DNA from: Alcaligenes endophyticus
GTDB lineage: Bacteria; Pseudomonadota; Gammaproteobacteria; Burkholderiales; Burkholderiaceae_B
Length of the DNA: 64,000 nt
Reading direction: 5' to 3'
NCBI RefSeq assembly: GCF_026344035.1
Contig: NZ_JAPKND010000001.1
Span: 496,001 to 560,000, forward strand
Shown: in pieces, positions 37,882-47,149 of the stretch
Layout of the letters: each line of letters starts with the position of its first letter
How positions within the stretch are numbered: the first letter of the stretch is position 1
The notes under the pieces: model-generated
What the model saw: only the letters and a program-made list of their open reading frames with translations
Told to the model about the DNA's origin: nothing
Database searches by the model: none
Program-made: the position numbers and the translations under genes

Positions 37882-38595
37882 ATGTCTGTTCCCGCTCATA
37901 TTAAATGGACTTACCTCCCACAAGGGGACCGCAGCCTACTGATTCGCTTCTCAGACCATGAAGTCATCGAGCAAGAGATCGGCCAACTGTGTGTACAAGC
38001 AGCCCAAGCCCTACGTGACAGCGCCCTGCCGGGCGTCGTCGATATCGTGCCCAGCTTCAATGCCGTTGTCGTGCATCACCTACCTGGTGAGCTTTCACAG
38101 GCTGCTCTACAAACACATATTGAGCAAGTACTGCTCCATGTGTTTTCTAAGACAGCTAACTTGCCCACACCTAGGATCGTAGACATTCCGGTGTGCTATG
38201 GTCAGGAATGGGGCCCCGACCTAGAAGACTTGGCTCAACTGCTGAGCGTCAGTCAGGAACGAGTCATACAACTCCATAGCCAAAAGCCGCTTCTTGTATT
38301 TATGGTTGGTTTTGCCCCAGGCGCTCCCTATATGGGTATCCACGAACCAGAGCTTGACGTGCCACGGCGTGCTACACCACGCACCCACATTGCTGCTGGC
38401 TCGGTGGCCATCGCCAACCGCCAATCAATTATTTACCCCAATATATCCCCCGGTGGCTGGCATGTCATTGGGCGCACTCCCCTGACCTTATTTCAACCCG
38501 GTCAAACTCCCCCCACCCTCCTTGGCCCAGGAGATCAAGTGCGCTTTGTACCAATCAGCCCCGAACAATTTCAGAACTGGCCTGCACCGACATGA
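37882..38595 (+). CDS. pxpB: 5-oxoprolinase subunit B (KipI family)
   Basis: Subunit of the ATP-dependent 5-oxoprolinase PxpABC, which opens 5-oxoproline (pyroglutamate) to glutamate. The 237-residue protein shows the KipI/allophanate-hydrolase-subunit-1 motifs LIRFSDHEV, DIVPSFNAVVV, PVCYGQEWGPDLEDLA, FMVGFAPGAPYMG and SIIYPNISPGGWHVIGRTPL. It overlaps pxpC by 4 nt (ATGA). The third subunit gene pxpA (LamB/YcsF) is not present on either side, although usually adjacent. Confidence 0.92.
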   Translation: MSVPAHIKWTYLPQGDRSLLIRFSDHEVIEQEIGQLCVQAAQALRDSALPGVVDIVPSFNAVVVHHLPGELSQAALQTHIEQVLLHVFSKTANLPTPRIVDIPVCYGQEWGPDLEDLAQLLSVSQERVIQLHSQKPLLVFMVGFAPGAPYMGIHEPELDVPRRATPRTHIAAGSVAIANRQSIIYPNISPGGWHVIGRTPLTLFQPGQTPPTLLGPGDQVRFVPISPEQFQNWPAPT

Positions 38596-39599
38596 GTATT
38601 ACTGTCCTGAAACCTGGTTTATGTACTAGCTTGCAAGATCGTGGTCGTTTCGGTTACCAACACTTGGGCGTATCACCCAGTGGGGCAATGGATGAGCTCG
38701 CCCATCGCATGGCAAACCTGCTGGTAGGTAATACGCAAGATTATGCTAGCCTAGAAATTACGCTCCAAGGCCCCACTCTGCGTTTTGAACAAGCTTGTTT
38801 GTTTGCCCTATGCGGCGCGGATCTCCAAGCCCGCTTGAATGATCAAGCCATTCCAAGCAAACGTCCCATTCTGGCATTACCCGGTTCCACTCTTAGCTTT
38901 AAAGGTCGCTTATCGGGCATGCGCGCTTACTTAGCCGTGCACGGAGGCTTTGCCGTTGAACCTGTGCTTGGCAGTCAGTCCACCTTGTTGCGCAGCAAGT
39001 TTGGCGGCTGGCAAGGACGTAAGCTAGAGCGCGATGACCAAGTGCCCGTGCGTACACCGTTACACCTTACGCCTGGTTCGCAACAGCAACTGGAAGAGTT
39101 TTTAGGGGCTGAGCGTATTTATATGCCCGCCGCCTTAAACCCGGCAGCGCGCGATCAAATTCGTCTGATACCCGGTGAGCACCTAGGTCTTTTTGCGGCC
39201 TCATCGCAGCAACGTTTATTTGGGCAAAACTATCGTATTGCCACCTCTTCTGAACGCATGGGCTACAGGTTAGAAGGCAAACCACTATTTCGCCAACATG
39301 ACCTTGAACTGCTGTCGGCCCCCACCAGCTTTGGTACCGTACAAGTACCCAACGATGGACAACCTATAATTTTGATGGCCGATAGGCAAACCACGGGCGG
39401 TTACGCAAAAATAGGGCAAATAGCGGCGGTGGATTTACCCCAGCTAGCTCAACTATTACCTGGAACCAACGTCAGCTTTGAGCTGATTCGAGCAGAGCAA
39501 GCCGCCCAGCTAGATCAGCAACGCGAGTCGGCCTTGCAACGTTTATCGAGTAGCCTAGAAAGCTTACGGGCCCAATTAAGCAAACTAACTGGGCCATAA
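38592..39599 (+). CDS. pxpC: 5-oxoprolinase subunit C (KipA family)
   Basis: Biotin-independent carboxyltransferase-like subunit paired with PxpB. The 335-residue protein has SLQDRGRFGYQHLGVSPSG, AMDELAHRMANLLVGN, the SERMGYRLEGKPL segment and TTGGYAKIGQIAAVDLPQLAQL, all typical of the KipA/allophanate hydrolase subunit 2 family. The tail (about 300-335) is a Gln/Leu-rich helix. Last gene of the VOC-pxpB-pxpC unit; converges with ilvA, 16 nt apart. Confidence 0.92.
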   Translation: MSITVLKPGLCTSLQDRGRFGYQHLGVSPSGAMDELAHRMANLLVGNTQDYASLEITLQGPTLRFEQACLFALCGADLQARLNDQAIPSKRPILALPGSTLSFKGRLSGMRAYLAVHGGFAVEPVLGSQSTLLRSKFGGWQGRKLERDDQVPVRTPLHLTPGSQQQLEEFLGAERIYMPAALNPAARDQIRLIPGEHLGLFAASSQQRLFGQNYRIATSSERMGYRLEGKPLFRQHDLELLSAPTSFGTVQVPNDGQPIILMADRQTTGGYAKIGQIAAVDLPQLAQLLPGTNVSFELIRAEQAAQLDQQRESALQRLSSSLESLRAQLSKLTGP

Positions 39600-39609
39600 A
39601 AGGGATTAT

Positions 39610-39639
39610 CCAGCCTTACAGAAATAACTTATAGGCTGG
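39610..39639. terminator. Stem-loop at the pxpC/ilvA convergence
   Basis: Inverted repeat CCAGCCT and AGGCTGG, 7 bp perfect, with a 16-nt A+T-rich loop. It starts 10 nt after the pxpC stop and overlaps the end of ilvA. No T-tract. Probably a shared 3'-end structure, but the long loop makes it weaker than the others. Confidence 0.35.
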
Positions 39640-41124
39640 GTTCTCGCTTTCATTCCAGTAAGGGTACCCAAGGGTATCCAAAAACAATCGGAACTCTTTT
39701 TTGTCGGCGGGGGGCACCATAATACCTACCAAAATGCGCCCGTAATCGCCGCCCTCATTGCGATAATGAAACAGGCTGATATTCCATTCGGGATTCATGG
39801 AGCTCAAAAAGCGGCGTAAAGCACCGGGACGCTCGGGAAACTCAAACCGTAATAGAACTTCATTGTCGGCACACGCTGAGCGCCCGCCTATCATGTAGCG
39901 CAGATGAGTTTTGGCCATTTCATCGCCGGTCAGGTTCAGCGTAGAAAAGCCTTTTTTCACAAAGCTATTTTCTAACTTGGTCATTTCTGCTTCGGCAGCA
40001 ATGCTCATGCCCACAAACACGTGAGCCTGCTCAGCATCGCTCATACGGTAATTAAACTCCGTCACCGAGCGATTACCTAAAGCCTCACACAAACGCAAGA
40101 AACTACCACGTCGTTCAGGAATAGTCAGCGCAAAAAGCGCCTCGCGGAACTCGCCGACATCGGCGCGCTCAGCCACCATACGCAAACGGTCAAAGTTCAT
40201 ATTGGCGCCCGACGTAATCGCCACCAATGTTTTATTTTTTAACTTATGCAAGGCCGCATAGCGCTTAGCACCCGCCAAACCCAGCGCACCAGCAGGCTCC
40301 AACACACTACGTGTATCTTGGAATACGTCTTTAATTGCCGCACATATCGCATCTGTATCCACCAAGACGTAGTCGTCCACATACTCACGCGCCAACTTAA
40401 AGGTCTCGCTGCCCACTTGCTTTACTGCTGTGCCATCAGAAAACAAGCCTACATCCGCTAAATTAACGCGCCGTCCCTTTTCTATACTGCGCACCATGGC
40501 GCAGGAATCCTCGGTTTGCACACCGATAATTTTAATTTCCGGACGTAGCTGCTTGATATAGGCCGCTATCCCTGCAATCAGTCCACCGCCACCTATCGGT
40601 ACAAAAATAGCATCGATGGGACCAGTGTGTTGACGCAATATTTCCATTCCCACGGTGCCTTGGCCAGCAATCACATAAGGGTCATCGAAGGGATGCACAA
40701 ACGTGAGCCCTTGGGCTTTCTCTAGTTCTAAGGCATGCTGGTAAGCATCTGAATAGCTATCACCGAACAGGACGGCCTCACCACCCAAGTTTTTTACCCC
40801 CTCCACTTTTACTTGTGGCGTGGTAGTGGGCATGACTATCACCGCTCGACAACCTAAACGACGCGCTGACATAGCAACACCCTGAGCATGATTGCCCGCT
40901 GATGCAGCTATTACGCCACGCTTAAGCTCAGCCGCGCTCATGTGCGCCATTTTATTGTAGGCACCGCGCAGCTTGAAACTAAACACAGGTTGATAGTCTT
41001 CTCGCTTTAGCAGTACCGTGTTACTAATTCGTGCCGATACCTGTGGAGCCTGTTCTAGGGGGGTTTCAACCGCTATATCGTAAACTTTCGAGGTCAGGAC
41101 TCGCTTCAGATAATCGTTCGACAT
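39616..41124 (-). CDS. ilvA: Threonine ammonia-lyase, biosynthetic (IlvA)
   Basis: PLP-dependent deamination of threonine to 2-oxobutanoate, the committed step of isoleucine synthesis. The PLP lysine is in SFKLRGAYNKM, the phosphate loop is GGGGLIAGIA, and ASAGNHAQGVA is the substrate loop. Two C-terminal ACT-like regulatory modules (from about residue 325: RRGSFLRLCEALG and ERPGALRRFLSSM) mean allosteric control by isoleucine and valine. Start at the ATG at 41124 (MSNDYLKRVL), giving 502 residues, close to E. coli. The frame extends 28 codons upstream but that part is hydrophobic and lacks similarity. Confidence 0.95.
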   Translation of the reverse strand: MSNDYLKRVLTSKVYDIAVETPLEQAPQVSARISNTVLLKREDYQPVFSFKLRGAYNKMAHMSAAELKRGVIAASAGNHAQGVAMSARRLGCRAVIVMPTTTPQVKVEGVKNLGGEAVLFGDSYSDAYQHALELEKAQGLTFVHPFDDPYVIAGQGTVGMEILRQHTGPIDAIFVPIGGGGLIAGIAAYIKQLRPEIKIIGVQTEDSCAMVRSIEKGRRVNLADVGLFSDGTAVKQVGSETFKLAREYVDDYVLVDTDAICAAIKDVFQDTRSVLEPAGALGLAGAKRYAALHKLKNKTLVAITSGANMNFDRLRMVAERADVGEFREALFALTIPERRGSFLRLCEALGNRSVTEFNYRMSDAEQAHVFVGMSIAAEAEMTKLENSFVKKGFSTLNLTGDEMAKTHLRYMIGGRSACADNEVLLRFEFPERPGALRRFLSSMNPEWNISLFHYRNEGGDYGRILVGIMVPPADKKEFRLFLDTLGYPYWNESENPAYKLFL

Positions 41125-41270
41125 AATTCCGTGCACTATACAAAAAAGACCGCCACAAGCGATCAAGAAGAAAAAAGCCGCCATCAAAGCGGCAGCAAAC
41201 CTACTCAAAAAAGAATACCATAGCTACGCTACAGAACAGCAGCGTTTCTGCTTCTACAGGCTTTAACACC

Positions 41271-41822
41271 ATGGAAATCTGGCTCGAACAATCTATTCAG
41301 CTTTTTTTACACGCTTTTTCCTTGCCTCAGGTAGGTTTAAGTGCCATTTTTATCGTCTGCCTGGTATCGGCCACCTTGCTTCCGATGGGCTCAGAGCCAG
41401 CCGTATTTGCCTACGTACAACTAGCTCCCAATATGTTTTGGGTCGCCATTATTGTCGCAACGCTTGGCAACACCATAGGCGGAGCGATTAGCTATGCCAT
41501 GGGGGTAGGAGCCGAGAAAGCCTACGAAAAGTGGCGTCACAGCCAGCCAGAGCACGAGTCTGACGAGCAAGGCGAAGCCCTAAAGCAAAAAGCGGCTGGC
41601 CGCTGGCATGCCCTAAGCCAACGCTGGTTATCCCGCCTTGGGCCGCCCGCCCTGTTATTATCATGGTTACCGGTGGTGGGCGATCCCCTATGTGCGGTAG
41701 CAGGCTGGCTCAGACTTAGCTTTTGGCCCAGCGTGTTTTATATGGCAGTTGGCAAATTTTTACGTTACCTCACGTTAACTGCCCTATTAGTATGGATTTA
41801 CCCGTATCTAGGGTTCCAATAA
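41271..41822 (+). CDS. yqaA: YqaA/DedA-related inner-membrane protein
   Basis: A 183-residue integral membrane protein with about four helices. It resembles the short YqaA branch of the DedA/VTT family: SATLLPMGSEPAVFAYV, GNTIGGAISYAMG (with a GN-x2-G motif), an acidic cytoplasmic insertion (residues about 90-112), and LPVVGDPLCAVAGWLRLSFW. DedA proteins act in membrane-lipid scrambling and proton-motive-force maintenance; YqaA itself is uncharacterised. Divergent from ilvA over 146 bp. Confidence 0.8.
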   Translation: MEIWLEQSIQLFLHAFSLPQVGLSAIFIVCLVSATLLPMGSEPAVFAYVQLAPNMFWVAIIVATLGNTIGGAISYAMGVGAEKAYEKWRHSQPEHESDEQGEALKQKAAGRWHALSQRWLSRLGPPALLLSWLPVVGDPLCAVAGWLRLSFWPSVFYMAVGKFLRYLTLTALLVWIYPYLGFQ

Positions 41823-41955
41823 ACGACACTCTACGCCTTTGTGTCCTTAGTCACAGACAGGCAAATAGCGCCTTAGCAGCCAGTTTCGTTTACACTATTT
41901 TTTTGCATCCAGCTCTTTGCAGAGCCCCTTCTCAGGGTAAGTTTGATATCACATT

Positions 41956-44900
41956 ATGAACGCCCCCATCGCTAGTCAGTATCTGGCCTCTAAAACAGTT
42001 AACGCCGACGCACCTCGTCTGCGCGAGATTCCTTACAACTACACCTCTTACTCCGACCGCGAGATCGTGATGCGCCTGTTGGGCACCGAGGCGTGGGAAA
42101 AACTGTCTGAATTACGCACTGAACGTCGAACAGGCCGCTCGGCCCGCATGCTGTTTGAGGTGCTGGGCGATATTTGGGTCGTCCGGCGCAACCCTTATTT
42201 GCAAGATGACCTACTGCATAATCCAAAGCGACAATATCAACTCATCGAAGCCTTAAACCATCGGCTAGGTGAAATTGATAAACGCCGTGATACGCACATT
42301 CCCGAGCGCGATGCCAAAGTTCTGTATTTATTACGCGCAGCTCGCGAGGCGGTCGCCGCTTTTGAGCGTGAGTTTGCCGAAACGAATCAGTTACGCACTG
42401 AAGTCACGCGCAAGCTAAGCGCAATCACTGCAAAAGACAATATTAAGTTCGACGGCCTATCCCGTGTCTCGCACGTGACCGATGCCACCGACTGGCGTGT
42501 TGAATATCCTTTTGTCGTACTTACCCCCGACCGTGAAGGCGAAATCGCCGCCTTAGTACGTGCCTGTATAGAGCTAAAACTCACTATCATCCCCCGCGGG
42601 GGTGGCACAGGCTACACGGGTGGAGCAATTCCTCTCACGCCTCGCTCGGTGGTCATTAATACCGAAAAACTCGATACCCTTGGCTCTGTAGAAAGCCAAC
42701 TACTACCTGGCCTAGATAGCCCAGTCAGCACCATACATACCGGCGCTGGCGTGGTTACACGACGTGTGGCCGATGCCGCAGAAGCGGCCGGTGCCGTGTT
42801 TGCAGTCGACCCAACCTCTGCCGATGCTTCCTGCATAGGCGGAAATATTGCAATGAACGCCGGCGGTAAAAAAGCGGTGCTATGGGGTACCGCTCTCGAT
42901 AACCTCGCTTGGTGGCGCATGGTAGACCCCCAAGGCAACTGGCTGGAAGTCACCCGTGTTGGTCACAACATGGGCAAAATTCACGATGTAGACCTTGCAC
43001 GCTTTGATTTGCAATGGTCCGATGGCTTATACGCTCCGGGTGAGCGTCCACTGCGCAGCCAAACCCTGGAAATCGAAGGGCGTAAATTCCGTAAAGCAGG
43101 CCTTGGCAAAGACGTTACCGACAAATTCCTTTCTGGTCTGCCGGGTATCCAAAAAGAAGGTTGCGACGGGCTGATTACATCGGCTCGTTGGGTGCTGCAC
43201 CGTATGCCTGCGCACACTCGCACCGTATGTATGGAGTTTTTCGGACCAGCCAAAACCGCCGTTCCCTCTATCGTTGAGGTCATCGACTACCTGAACGGCC
43301 CAGGAAAACAGCTAGGCGCTGTTTTGGCCGGCCTAGAACACTTAGACGAGCGTTATCTACGCGCAGTAGGCTATGCCACCAAAAGCAAACGCAACAGCCT
43401 ACCTAAAATGGTTCTTATTGGCGATATCGTCGGTGACGACCCCGACGCCATTGCCACTGCCGCCTCAGAAGTCGTACGCATTGCCAACAGCCGCTCTGGT
43501 GAGGGCTTTGTCGCCGTCAGTGCTGAAGCCCGGAAAAAATTCTGGTTAGACCGTGCGCGCACAGCGGCCATTGCTCGCCATACCAACGCCTTTAAAATTA
43601 ACGAAGACGTGGTCATCCCCTTAAATCGTATGGGCGAGTATACCGACGAGATCGAACGCATCAATATTGAACTGTCTGCGGCCAATAAGCTACGGTTAAC
43701 TCGTGAACTAGAACAGTTTTTGTGCGGCGACTTACCCGTAGGCAAAAGCCAAGATGCGGCCGATGCCAGCCATACCCGTGAAGAAATTCTAGAGTCCCGC
43801 CGGGAAGATGCCTTACAGCTTATTCATCGCGTACGGGATCGCTGGCAATGGTTAGTAGATAACCTTGAGCTACCCTTAGCTCAAGCCAGTGAGGATATTG
43901 CTCGCCTGCAAATTCCTTATACTCTTGAAGAACAGCAGGCGCGACTAGCCCAAGAGCCAGACGTCACGATTTTGCAACTGCTGCAAGATCACACCCTGCG
44001 CACCTCTTGGAAAACAGAAATCCGCTCTCACCTTGAGCAGTTTTTTTCAGGTGCCGACTGTGCGGCAGTACTCGCTGAAATTCAAGCGACTCACGACCGC
44101 GTGCTAAAAAGTCGAGTATTTGTGGCCTTGCATATGCATGCAGGCGACGGCAACGTACACACCAATATCCCCGTTAACTCCGACGACTACGAAATGCTGC
44201 AAACAGCCAACGCCACGGTTGCACGCATTATGCAGATTGCACGGCGTCTTGACGGCGTCATCTCGGGTGAACACGGTATTGGTCTGACCAAGTACGAATA
44301 CTTAACCCAAGAAGAACTACAACCGTTCCAAGACTATAAACGCGAAATCGACCCCGAAAACCGTTTTAACGCGGGCAAACTTATGCCTGGCGCTGACCTT
44401 AGCCGGGCGTGGACACCCAGTTTTAACTTGCTGGGGTATGAGTCGCTCATTATGCAACGCAGTGAAATCGGCTCTATCGCCGATGCTATTAAAGACTGTC
44501 TGCGTTGTGGTAAATGTAAACCTGTCTGTGCTACCCACGTACCGCGTGCCAACTTATTGTATTCGCCGCGAAATAAAATCCTGGGTACGTCTTTACTCAT
44601 TGAAGCCTTTCTGTACGAAGAACAAACCCGCCGTGGCATTAGCTTAAAACACTGGGAAGAGTTCGAAGACATCGGCGATCACTGCACACTGTGCCACAAA
44701 TGCTATAACCCCTGTCCCGTCGACATCGACTTCGGTGATGTATCCATGCAGATGCGCTCTCTATTGCGCAGCATGGGTAAGAAATCGTTTAATCCGGGCA
44801 CCAGCGCGGCAATGTTCTTTCTGAATGCTAAAGACCCGCGTGTGATTAAAACCACCCGTAAAGCCATGATAGAGGTAGGCTATAAGGCGCAGCGTTTAGC

Positions 44901-45897
44901 TCACGACATCTTGGCTGCACCCGCGAAAAAGCAAAACAGCGCCCCTCCGGCTACCACCGGCAAAGCTCCCATACGCGAACAAGTCATCCATTTTATTAAC
45001 CGTAAAATGCCTGGGGGCCTACCCAAGCAAACGGCTCGTAAACTGCTGGACATTGAAGACGCTAACTACGTACCCATTATTCGCAATCCACAAGCGACTA
45101 CCGTAGACAGCGAAGCCGTTTTCTACTTCCCAGGCTGCGGGTCCGAGCGCCTGTTCTCACAAGTAGGTTTAGCCACCCAAGCCATGTTATGGCATGCAGG
45201 GGTGCAAACCGTATTGCCTCCTGGTTACTTGTGTTGTGGCTACCCTCAGCGCGGTAACGGCATGAATGACAAAGCCGAAAAAATCATCACTGATAACCGT
45301 GTCTTGTTCCATCGTATGGCAACCACGCTGAACTACCTCGACATCAAAACCGTAGTCGTTAGCTGTGGAACCTGTTACGACCAATTAGCCGGATACGAAT
45401 TCGACAAAATTTTCCCCGGTTGCAGGCTCATCGACATACACGAGTTCCTACTGGAAAAAGGCTTGAAATTGGACGATGTGCAAGGTGTACGTTACATGTA
45501 TCACGACCCTTGCCACACGCCCATGAAACTGCAAGACCCCATGAAGACAGTGAAGTCCTTGGTGGGCGATAGCACGATTAAAACCGACCGTTGCTGTGGC
45601 GAGTCGGGCACCTTGGCCGTCAGTCGCCCCGACATCTCTACCCAAATTCGCTTTCGTAAACACGAAGAGTTGCAAAAAAACCAACTCACCGTACAAGAAA
45701 GTGGGCATCAGGGCGAGGTCAAAGTATTGACGTCCTGTCCGTCTTGTCTGCAAGGCTTAGCCCGTTATCAAGGCGATACCGGCCTAGAGGCCGACTACAT
45801 CGTGGTTGAAATGGCCAAGCACATACTGGGCGAGAACTGGATGCCTGACTACGTCAAGTCCGCCAACAACGGCGGTATTGAACGCGTATTAGTATAA
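41956..45897 (+). CDS. Giant FAD/Fe-S oxidoreductase (DUF3683; D-lactate/glycolate oxidase-like)
   Basis: A 1313-residue cytoplasmic or membrane-associated oxidoreductase. Order: an N-terminal DUF3683-like region (1-180), a PCMH-type FAD-binding domain with [11 protein letters not shown] (about 214-224), an FAD-oxidase C-terminal domain ([23 protein letters not shown]), two 4Fe-4S clusters ([10 protein letters not shown] about 850, [14 protein letters not shown] about 910), and two CCG cysteine-rich modules (PGCG, CCGYPQ, CGTCYD; then DPCH, CCGESG, CPSC; about 1058-1265). It is a single-chain version of GlcD-GlcF-like enzymes and probably oxidises a 2-hydroxy acid, passing electrons to the quinone pool. 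Substrate unknown. No adjacent transporter. Confidence 0.85.
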   Translation: MNAPIASQYLASKTVNADAPRLREIPYNYTSYSDREIVMRLLGTEAWEKLSELRTERRTGRSARMLFEVLGDIWVVRRNPYLQDDLLHNPKRQYQLIEALNHRLGEIDKRRDTHIPERDAKVLYLLRAAREAVAAFEREFAETNQLRTEVTRKLSAITAKDNIKFDGLSRVSHVTDATDWRVEYPFVVLTPDREGEIAALVRACIELKLTIIPRGGGTGYTGGAIPLTPRSVVINTEKLDTLGSVESQLLPGLDSPVSTIHTGAGVVTRRVADAAEAAGAVFAVDPTSADASCIGGNIAMNAGGKKAVLWGTALDNLAWWRMVDPQGNWLEVTRVGHNMGKIHDVDLARFDLQWSDGLYAPGERPLRSQTLEIEGRKFRKAGLGKDVTDKFLSGLPGIQKEGCDGLITSARWVLHRMPAHTRTVCMEFFGPAKTAVPSIVEVIDYLNGPGKQLGAVLAGLEHLDERYLRAVGYATKSKRNSLPKMVLIGDIVGDDPDAIATAASEVVRIANSRSGEGFVAVSAEARKKFWLDRARTAAIARHTNAFKINEDVVIPLNRMGEYTDEIERINIELSAANKLRLTRELEQFLCGDLPVGKSQDAADASHTREEILESRREDALQLIHRVRDRWQWLVDNLELPLAQASEDIARLQIPYTLEEQQARLAQEPDVTILQLLQDHTLRTSWKTEIRSHLEQFFSGADCAAVLAEIQATHDRVLKSRVFVALHMHAGDGNVHTNIPVNSDDYEMLQTANATVARIMQIARRLDGVISGEHGIGLTKYEYLTQEELQPFQDYKREIDPENRFNAGKLMPGADLSRAWTPSFNLLGYESLIMQRSEIGSIADAIKDCLRCGKCKPVCATHVPRANLLYSPRNKILGTSLLIEAFLYEEQTRRGISLKHWEEFEDIGDHCTLCHKCYNPCPVDIDFGDVSMQMRSLLRSMGKKSFNPGTSAAMFFLNAKDPRVIKTTRKAMIEVGYKAQRLAHDILAAPAKKQNSAPPATTGKAPIREQVIHFINRKMPGGLPKQTARKLLDIEDANYVPIIRNPQATTVDSEAVFYFPGCGSERLFSQVGLATQAMLWHAGVQTVLPPGYLCCGYPQRGNGMNDKAEKIITDNRVLFHRMATTLNYLDIKTVVVSCGTCYDQLAGYEFDKIFPGCRLIDIHEFLLEKGLKLDDVQGVRYMYHDPCHTPMKLQDPMKTVKSLVGDSTIKTDRCCGESGTLAVSRPDISTQIRFRKHEELQKNQLTVQESGHQGEVKVLTSCPSCLQGLARYQGDTGLEADYIVVEMAKHILGENWMPDYVKSANNGGIERVLV

Positions 45898-45910
45898 GCT
45901 TGTAGAAGCA

Positions 45911-45946
45911 CCAAAAAAGCAGCTCATCTGTTTCAGATGGGCTGCT
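45911..45946 (-). terminator. Intrinsic terminator reading leftward
   Basis: On the minus strand: stem AGCAGCCCATCTG, loop AAA, then CAGATGAGCTGCT, running directly into TTTTTT. The stem is 13 bp with one wobble pair. The T-tract is on the minus strand, whereas the only gene ending here (the giant oxidoreductase) is on the plus strand. It would therefore stop transcripts arriving from the right, antisense to the HugZ-like gene. Confidence 0.65.
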
Positions 45947-45951
45947 GGGGC

Positions 45952-45965
45952 GGGGCTTAAGCCCC
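45952..45965. repeat. 14-bp perfect palindrome
   Basis: GGGGCTTAAGCCCC, 6 bp after the terminator stem, in the 126-bp spacer before the HugZ-like gene. It could be a secondary 3'-end hairpin for the oxidoreductase transcript or a protein-binding dyad. No copy was noticed elsewhere in the window. Confidence 0.35.
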
Positions 45966-46023
45966 TAAATCCATTCGAAACGAAGATAAGCATTACACCG
46001 CCTAAGCCTTATCAGGAAGCATC

Positions 46024-46515
46024 ATGTCTGGCGACTTAGCATTACTGCGTAGCCTAGAGAAACTCTTACATACCGAACGACATGCCGCGCTGGGCACGTT
46101 GAGCCAGCAGGGCTGGCCAGCAGTAAGTATGGTGCCGTATGCCGTAGATCGCGCTAGCGCGGGTCTGATTATTCATATTAGTGAGCTGGCTGCGCACACA
46201 CGGGCGCTACAGCGCGACCCGCGTTCCTCTCTGATGATTTGTCAAAGCCCCGAAGCGACTCAAGCGGTCCATGAGCTGCCCCGAGTGACACTGCAAACCC
46301 AGGCATACCAGCTAGAACGCGATTCAACACCTTGGTTAACCGCGCGCGACAGTTATCTGGCTCGCTTTCCCGAGGCCGCCTTCATGACGGAATTTACCGA
46401 CTTCCACTTTGTGCTGTTAGAACCCATACGGGTACGCCAAATAGCAGGCTTTGGCGCCGCACGCACCTTAACATTAGAGCAGGCCTTAGCAACCTTACGG
46501 CAAATTAGCCACTAA
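46024..46515 (+). CDS. HugZ-like pyridoxamine-phosphate-oxidase-fold protein
   Basis: A 163-residue split-barrel flavin/heme-binding protein. The N-terminal strands AALGTLSQQGWPAVSMVPYAVD and SELAAHTRALQRDPRSSLMI are typical of the PNPOx-like family, and FVLLEPIRVRQIAGFGAARTL matches the HugZ subfamily active in heme breakdown. It is shorter than full HugZ because the C-terminal DUF2470 module is missing. A role in heme or flavin chemistry is inference. It converges on the XRE-cupin gene 9 nt away. Confidence 0.75.
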   Translation: MSGDLALLRSLEKLLHTERHAALGTLSQQGWPAVSMVPYAVDRASAGLIIHISELAAHTRALQRDPRSSLMICQSPEATQAVHELPRVTLQTQAYQLERDSTPWLTARDSYLARFPEAAFMTEFTDFHFVLLEPIRVRQIAGFGAARTLTLEQALATLRQISH

Positions 46516-46528
46516 GCCACAGGCTTAG
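46512..46528. terminator. Stem-loop spanning both convergent stop codons
   Basis: CTAAGCC-ACA-GGCTTAG, a perfect 7-bp stem with a 3-nt loop, includes the stop codons of both the HugZ-like gene and the XRE-cupin gene. No T-tract. It may be only a weak barrier, with the leftward terminator at 45911-45946 as back-up. Confidence 0.4.
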
Positions 46529-47136
46529 CGGTCACTGCAAACGGCCAAAACCCGTGCCGGAGTTTTACTAGAGCTCAAGTACACGTGCCCAACTGAGCTA
46601 TCAAAATAAGCGGCCTCATTGCGCTTCAGATGAATAGAGGTGCCGTCTTCAAATAATATACGCACGGCACCCGCCAACACCAGCGCGAACTCTTGGCCAG
46701 GATGCTTAATAAACTCGCTAAAGTCATTCACCTCGCGTGAGTTCACCGTCGCCACAATAGGCGTCATATCCTTGCCGCGCGTTTCGCTAAACAAAAACTT
46801 ATGCTGATAATTATCAGACGTGTACTCATCATGCTCGACAATACTGGCTTTAAGCACTAAACCAGACCCAAAAGCTTGCTCAGCCTGATGGTTCTTGGCT
46901 TGCAGCAACTCGGCGATATCTACCTCTAAGGCCTGTGCCACTGCCCGAAACTTATCGTAGCTCAGAGCGGTTTGAGCCAACTCAATTTTCGATAAGGTTG
47001 AAACAGGCACACCAGAAGCCTCTGAGAGGCGTTTGAGCGTAAATCCCTTGCTCTTGCGCAGGGCGCGCAGACGCGCGCCCACTGCATCTTTAGAGACAAT
47101 GCCGGGCTGTGGAGAACCTTTCACACCAGTGGTCAT
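46525..47136 (-). CDS. XRE-family regulator with C-terminal cupin
   Basis: A 203-residue transcription factor: an N-terminal HTH (about 18-75, GARLRALRKSKGFTLKRLSEASGV then STLSKIE), a linker, and a cupin sensor domain (about 130-200, HPGQEFALVLAGAVRILFEDG). Start at the ATG at 47136, with AGAGGGAG just upstream; the frame reads back into the D-carbamoylase gene without meaning. XRE-cupin regulators (PuuR-like) usually control catabolic operons and sense a pathway intermediate through the cupin. It is the last gene of the D-amino-acid operon, 13 nt after the carbamoylase stop, so it would be produced with its probable targets. Confidence 0.88.
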   Translation of the reverse strand: MTTGVKGSPQPGIVSKDAVGARLRALRKSKGFTLKRLSEASGVPVSTLSKIELAQTALSYDKFRAVAQALEVDIAELLQAKNHQAEQAFGSGLVLKASIVEHDEYTSDNYQHKFLFSETRGKDMTPIVATVNSREVNDFSEFIKHPGQEFALVLAGAVRILFEDGTSIHLKRNEAAYFDSSVGHVYLSSSKTPARVLAVCSDR

Positions 47137-47149
47137 ACTCCCTCTTTTA

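Noticed and set aside
41125-41208. Hydrophobic 28-codon extension of ilvA
   Set aside because: IlvA is soluble; the ATG at 41124 starts the conserved N-terminus.
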